A DNA stretch of 64,000 nt, from the NCBI GenBank assembly GCA_037783545.1, contig JBBELK010000399.1:248001-312000 (forward strand). The letters run 5' to 3'. The translations under genes were made by a program, and so were the position numbers. The DNA is from Henricia sp. BOLD:AAB3569. Taxonomy: Eukaryota; Echinodermata; Asteroidea; Spinulosida; Echinasteridae. This document shows positions 60,701 to 64,000 of this stretch, one piece after another (position 1 is the first letter of the stretch; every line of letters starts with the position of its first letter). The notes beneath the pieces are model-generated. The model did not search any database. It had not been told where the DNA came from and saw only the letters and a list, made by a program, of their open reading frames with translations.

Positions 60701-63160
60701 GATTTTACAATGAAAAACAGAAAACTCTCAAATCCGGACGTGTTGGTAAAATTACGGAAATCCAGACAAATCACACCCCTGCACTTGACCAAACGAAAAT
60801 ACATTTTATTTATGGCTCAACACAATAAACAATTTCTAGATTAAATAGGAGTTGACTATTTAGCTGTCCATTTTATGTTACCTTTGAGACCGGCAGACAA
60901 CTGAGGCATATAACAGAAGGTTTCAGGCACACGTAGACCACCACATCGACAGGGAAGGTGCTAGAGTCCATGGTTGACGAAGACACGAGAGAGTTTGCCG
61001 ATACGCCGATGTCCTCAACGCTTTTTGTCAAATCTTGGGAAGGATAAAGAAGTGAGAATTTCACGTGAATTGAAGATAAAATTATAAAGCAAAATTTCAA
61101 AACTTGGGATGAGAGAAAAAAAGAAAAAAAATGCAAAATTTGAAATATATTATGCCACTTCGCCCCGAACCACGGCCTGTGCACGAAGTATTTTGGGGCG
61201 AATTAGCATTCTGACGAAGTGGTATAAGGACGAAGTGGTTTGGGGGCAAGGTGGCCCTTGGGGCAGGTGGTTCAGGGTGAAGTGGTGCAGGGCAAAATGG
61301 TTTTGGGGCGAAGTGAATTTACGTCTCATACGACGAAAAATCATTGTTTTACTCATTTCTCGAAAACTATAGCACTTTAGACAAAACCATTTCATGGGAA
61401 GTTTACTACCGTCATCATGTTTATATTGTGTAAGTTATGTGTAAATCTGTGAACATTTCTGATTTTCGAGATTACCAATGATGTGTTCTAACTTTAAGTC
61501 AATGCCCTAGTCACCTAGGAAGTTCTTCAGCACGGCCACGAAGTGCGAGAGGACAGGAAGAAATACTCGGTTTTAGAGGTGGGAGTCAACACTCCCGCAC
61601 ATGAACGTGTGGGGAACCCCACTGAATCAAGCAGGGACAGAGAACCCAATCCACATACTGACCCGGACGGGATTCGAACCAGAGCCACAGAGGTGGAAGG
61701 CAAGGAAAGTACCACTACACTTACCTGATTCCCCAAAATAGCAAAATGGACAGAATAAAATGAGAAGAATGGACTACTTGCATCAAGCACGGACTGTAAA
61801 AATAAGGCCCACGATGACCAGAAGGGATTCGAACCAGGGACAGAGAGGTCAAGATGGACAGAATAAAATGAGAAGAATTGTTTACCAGCGGCTTGCATGG
61901 TTATCGCTGAATCTGGCACAGTCTCAAGGGCTTCCTCCAAGAAATCAAGCAGGGACAGTGACACGACCACCTCCTGTCAAATAACCACAACAAACGATTT
62001 GAAATTGAACAACTACACTACTCACAATAAGTTAGGTATATTGGGTGTGTTCGCAGATATTTTTTTAAGGGTATGCATTCTGCTTGAATGATTTTGTATA
62101 TGATTAGACAATTGTATCTGCATGACAGACACACCTTGTCACAGGAATAGGTAAAAACAGTCATTTGAAGAAAAACAAATCCAAAATTTACAACATACCA
62201 ATATCCCTAACTTACTGTGAGTAGTATAGACCGTATCGAATAGCTGCCATTTCGTGGGGCAGTTTCTTTGTTCCTTGAGGACATGCATGGTTGCACATAT
62301 TGTGCTAATCCATTGTTGAACGGTTTAAGTAACAAAAGGTGCCCCACGAAATGGCGGCTATTCGATACGGTCTATAGAAGCTATTTCAACCAATTGATAC
62401 ACACTCATTGTGTCCAAAAAAAGTGCATAGAAATCTGATGCGTCTTGTTTGGAACTGTTTATGAAACCAAATCTTGACGAATGCAGCATTTTCTTCTCTT
62501 AATATTACCTCGTAGTTCAACGTTTTGGGACAAAGTGGTTTGCTCAAGGACACAAGTACCTCAGGTGGTTCTAAACCCAAAACCTTCAGCTGTTTCCATC
62601 TCAAGTTTAAAACAACTCCGACAATTGCTTGCTAAAAATTTCAGCTGAAAATCTACCAGACCACAGATATTTTTACTAAACCACATCAAGAAAAAAATTA
62701 AAACAAAATGGACATGAAACTAGACCCTATTTGGCTAGTGCAGCACGGAAAGCACCAGACCAACAAGAAAATTACTGGCTTTGGTCCAGTGGCAATTTCA
62801 CTTGGCAATTTTTCCCACAAAGGTACCATTTTACACGGAAAAAAATCATTGTTACCATTGCTATTAACACTTTTAGTTAGATTTTTCTTTGCAACTTGTG
62901 AAGTAAAATTTTGGGTAACTGCAAATTATAAGTCTTCTTCAAACACGGTTTTATTGACCAACCTTTGGGGGCGACGTGAGCATAAACCAGGTGTACAGCA
63001 CAGCCTGCTTGCTAGTATGCTGTGATTTCTTGTCGATACTACCGTCCGTGGATGAGGTATCGCCGGTCGTGCTAGAGGCGGTCTGTTGGGGTTCCCGATC
63101 TCGCTCGGACTCACTGGCGGAGCGACCTGATAAACTACTGCTTGACGATTCGTAGTGAAT
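48742..63160 (-). CDS. BLTP1: BLTP1 (KIAA1109/tweek/lpd-3), C-terminal 18 exons (partial)
   Basis: BLTP1 is a giant bridge-like lipid transfer protein of the repeating-beta-groove family, thought to channel phospholipids at ER contacts with other membranes. The window holds the C-terminal 1,096 residues plus stop. Eighteen minus-strand exons, listed in the next three entries, total 3,291 nt. All 17 junctions agree in phase with canonical GT-AG, and no frameshift or premature stop was seen. Identity rests on conserved blocks: DFSLYVFHPYG, YDMRRLTEMMAFPKAWYRKS, HMNMSNVMGSTV, SRSSTPDLIKM and DYILQKLGFSHARVTIPKW. The full protein is near 5,000 residues in other animals, so most of the gene lies beyond position 64000. 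Introns carry many MITEs and SINEs. Confidence 0.96.
49194..49285. repeat. 46-bp tandem duplication in last BLTP1 intron
   Basis: ACACATTTTTGGACAAAAGA then GCGACAACCTTTTTATGGAC occurs twice in a row. Confidence 0.85.
49685..49853. mobile_element. MITE family I (inverse copy)
   Basis: Inverse of 9098-9259: GTTGCCAAGGTTACTGGGAC on the left, AGCTTGGCAATTGAA and AAGTCTATTA on the right. Confidence 0.7.
49854..50157. repeat. 134-bp tandem repeat, ~2.3 units
   Basis: Units begin CATCAGGAAATCACCAGAAC (near 49862, 49996, 50130) and contain TAGGTGGCTGCCTGGCCAAG. The third unit breaks off into the tRNA-like sequence. Confidence 0.9.
50158..50231 (+). repeat. tRNA-like sequence (pseudo)
   Basis: CTCATAGCTCAGCTGGTAGA is a good D arm/box A and GGGTTCAAATC a box B. 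The acceptor ends do not pair and the T stem has a mismatch, so it is a tRNA-derived head and not an active tRNA. Confidence 0.55.
50600..51028. mobile_element. Dispersed repeat, family C (inverse copy)
   Basis: Inverse of 40075-40480, in the intron between BLTP1 exons 51339-51187 and 50450-50322. One internal segment near 50720-50750 is duplicated. Confidence 0.75.
51400..51606. mobile_element. Foldback with ~95-bp arms in a BLTP1 intron
   Basis: GGCCCAAAAAGGGTTACAAA is mirrored by TTTGTAACCCTTTTTGGGCC; arms meet near 51500-51510. Its outer end resembles GGCCCCCAAAAGGGTA at 58742. Confidence 0.85.
52042..52224. mobile_element. MITE, AGGGGCCGTCC ends
   Basis: GGGGCCGTCCACATTTTCAC on the left, GTTGACAACTTTGGACGGC on the right. 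It shares ACGTAGGACTTTACATGC-like sequence and G-rich tracts with 59851-60075. Confidence 0.75.
53128..53470 (+). mobile_element. SINE family 1 (longest copy)
   Basis: tRNA-like head CTGAGTGGTTTAGGTCACTG and GGGTTAGATACC, body with TTGAGCAAGGCACTTAAAC, and tail with CAATGGCGCCACCCACC and a CATCGAGATG-type motif. Confidence 0.78.
53891..54025 (+). mobile_element. SINE family 2 fragment
   Basis: GGCGTAGTGGTTGTTTCC and CAGGTTCGATTCCTGG form the tRNA head, followed by GATTTGCAGTCCCTACTTGA. It fuses to repeat family C at about 54026. Confidence 0.8.
54026..54470. mobile_element. Repeat family C split by a MITE
   Basis: AAGATTCTCCCAGAAACAGA through GAAATCACTAA, then (after 54377) AAAGTGATTCCAAAGTGATT. 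The interruption is the MITE at 54129-54377. Confidence 0.75.
54129..54377. mobile_element. MITE with GGCGYGAGGTCAAAATA ends, TAA target
   Basis: GGCGCGAGGTCAAAATAGAA on the left, TTTGTATTTTGACCTCACGC then C on the right. Adjacent TAA on both sides fits a 3-bp TWA duplication of PIF/Harbinger-type elements. An inner CGGTCTGTATACCGG pair extends the stem. Confidence 0.75.
55442..59299 (-). CDS. BLTP1: BLTP1 exons, middle block (5 exons)
   Basis: Exons: 59299-58973 (EDDSTSPWPNLSRKD, then LKVEFIKINMSRSRKL, Ser/Gln-rich end), 58239-58081 (CDIGTAAFKYDMRRLTEMMA), 57346-57155 (low-complexity SLSSSASSSDYEEEYYSPQK with a Pro-rich stretch), 56344-56122 (DTDSDGLANLPTDSR through NMSNVMGST) and 55599-55442 (WSTTDLRTQGYVSID through GGVIGGQVVIEQLGG). 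The donor of 56344-56122 is taken as GTAAGT after ACGGT, which keeps phase with the next exon. Confidence 0.93.
56365..57146. mobile_element. MITE family B filling a BLTP1 intron, with nested insert
   Basis: Ends near 56365 (TTTAAGGAGCATGTAC) and 57146 (CAGAGTTTTAAGA) inside the intron 56345-57154. About 56466-56870 is a second insertion (from TATAGAGCGTGATCC). It contains an uninterrupted run of 22 C at 56401-56422. Confidence 0.75.
57816..57889. repeat. 12-bp tandem repeat AGGATCAAATTC, ~6 units
   Basis: Perfect units within the BLTP1 intron 57347-58080. Twelve bp preserves frame, giving spurious RIKF/EFDP repeats in ORFs. Confidence 0.95.
58408..58741. mobile_element. MITE family B (inverse copy) in a BLTP1 intron
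   Basis: Inverse orientation, ending TCATGCTCCTTTA; internal GATATCCTCGAAAATATACG matches the other copies. Confidence 0.8.
59479..63160 (-). CDS. BLTP1: BLTP1 exons, upstream block (5 exons)
   Basis: Exons in transcript order: 63160-62963 (starts IHYESSSSSLSGRSASESER; ends YTWFMLTSPPK), 61973-61886 (EVVVSLSLLDFLEEALETVP), 61033-60882 (DLTKSVEDIGVSANSL through CLSCLPVSK), 60215-60104 (VECLLKLPTVEFAFSSRG) and 59622-59479 (MSDFSLYVFHPYGGTQRRD). The order and wording of FPVDVVVYVCLKPS, CLPVSKVECLLKLP and DFSLYVFHPYG parallel the vertebrate protein. Exon phases: 0, 0, 1, 0, 1 at entry. Confidence 0.93.
59851..60075. mobile_element. AGGGGCCGTCC MITE, right end degraded, with G-rich array
   Basis: Starts GGGGCCGTCCAAAGTTGTCA. 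A purine tract of GGGGAGGGG-type units spans about 59897-59960. Then ACGTAGGACTTTACATGCAC as at 52105. Confidence 0.75.
61150..61320. repeat. Degenerate ~18-bp repeat, GACGAAGTGGTTTGGGGC-like
   Basis: Eight or so imperfect units built on CGAAGTGG and TTGGGGC in the intron 61034-61885. Confidence 0.7.
61553..61732 (-). mobile_element. SINE family 2 fragment
   Basis: Contains AACCCAATCCACATACTGAC and GGGATTCGAACCAGAGCC. A second box-B fragment lies at 61825-61845. Confidence 0.7.
62225..62376. mobile_element. MITE family A
   Basis: TATAGACCGTATCGAATAGC on the left and its inverse GCTATTCGATACGGTCTATA on the right, in the intron 61974-62962. Confidence 0.88.
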
Positions 63161-63185
63161 CTAGGAGAGTTAACATGTAAAGAGA

Positions 63186-63690
63186 ATTGGCGTAGTGGTA
63201 CTCCCACCTCTGACAGTGACCAGTTGCAAATTGAAAAATTCTGCTAGACGCATTTGGAATTTCGTGCTAGATTGAAACAAAAATCTGCTAAATCGCCCAG
63301 AATCGCATAAAATACTATACAAATACAGAAAAATATGCTAATATTCTAAGACTTTATGGCAAAATTATGTGTCACACATGAGCAGATTTAAATCAAAACA
63401 ATTCTGCTAGATGTTTAAAAATTCTACTTTCAATTTTTTTGAAAAGAATTCTGCTAAAATTGGTCACGTTCCCGGGTTCGTTTCCTGCCTAGGTCAGTAT
63501 GTGGATTGGGTTCGCAGTCCCTGCTTGATTCTGTGGGTTTCCCCCTATAGAGAATTGTGTAGGGGTTTTCCTCCCACCTCTAAAACTGAGCATTTCTTCA
63601 TCGTCTTCTCTTCACAGGTTTCTTCAGGCTTACAAGCTACAGTGCATGAAGAGGAATCCTTGGTTTCTCAGAGAGAATTAATAATAATAA
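63186..63690 (+). mobile_element. SINE family 2, interrupted, in BLTP1 intron
   Basis: TTGGCGTAGTGGTACTCCC (head), then about 240 bp of unrelated AT-rich sequence with repeated TCTGCTA words, then CCGGGTTCG, GGATTGGGTTCGCAGTCCCT and CCTCCCACCTCTAAAACTGA. Confidence 0.65.
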
Positions 63691-63794
63691 TGAAATGAAG
63701 AGTTTCATCGCAATAAACGCCATATCTAAACAATTTTTTAGATAATGGCGTCAGTACATTCTTGATTGGTGTCCTATACATTTGTCAAATAGAT

Positions 63795-63860
63795 TATTGG
63801 CAAACTGTGTTATATCTCACAAAAAAACTGTTTTTCTTATTGGAATTTGCCATTGACTGT
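63795..63860. repeat. Inverse copy of 55284-55345
   Basis: TATTGGCAAACTGTGTTATA through TTGGAATTTGCCATTGA is the inverse of sequence in the intron upstream of BLTP1 exon 54741-54555. Identity is unknown. Confidence 0.7.
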
Positions 63861-64000
63861 AGTGCTTAGTTGTAATACAAAATGGCAGTTTTCTTCAAAT
63901 GCCCAAAATTGATATACAGCATTTTGCGATGAAACTCTTCAAATGGTTTCATATCGACTAACAGACAGATCCTGACTTTAATATAAGTGCCAAATTTATT

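Overview
This is animal nuclear DNA. It has multi-exon genes with GT-AG introns and is dense in short non-autonomous DNA transposons (MITEs and foldbacks), tRNA-derived SINEs and minisatellites. The gene families and compact introns fit a bilaterian, most likely a marine invertebrate deuterostome (lancelet, hemichordate or echinoderm). The sequence alone does not settle the species, and I saw no prokaryotic, organellar or viral gene.

Layout: (1) 1-3333, plus strand: the 3' exons of a uronyl 2-O-sulfotransferase-like gene (UST); one internal exon was not found. (2) 3334-15962: gene-poor DNA with SINEs, MITEs, a GTCGAC-rich patch and a perfect 43-nt hairpin. (3) 15963-17786, minus strand: an intronless gene for a 607-residue immunoglobulin-superfamily type I membrane protein whose tail ends in overlapping YxxM and PDZ-ligand motifs. 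(4) 18 to 23.7 kb: several foldback elements. (5) 23738-27139, plus strand: a complete four-exon regulator of calcineurin gene (RCAN), 237 codons by my splicing. (6) 27 to 48 kb: repeat-rich DNA, including a 2.57-kb palindrome flanked by TTAA, a foldback with 9-bp target duplications, a 144-bp satellite, 31-bp and ~84-bp tandem arrays, and two weakly supported spliced loci near 36.9-42.1 kb (plus) and 42.6-44.6 kb (minus). (7) 48742-63160, minus strand: 18 exons encoding the C-terminal 1,096 residues of BLTP1 (KIAA1109/tweek/lpd-3). All junction phases agree; the gene continues beyond the right edge.

The genes look like unrelated neighbours, not a pathway: UST modifies glycosaminoglycans in the Golgi, RCAN binds calcineurin, BLTP1 moves lipid between membranes, and the Ig protein is a presumed surface receptor or adhesion molecule. 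I found no convincing new multi-gene system. The most unusual items are the giant foldback, a BLTP1 intron made almost entirely of one transposon copy, the signalling-motif tail of the Ig protein and a possible micropeptide locus with a stop-containing cassette exon.
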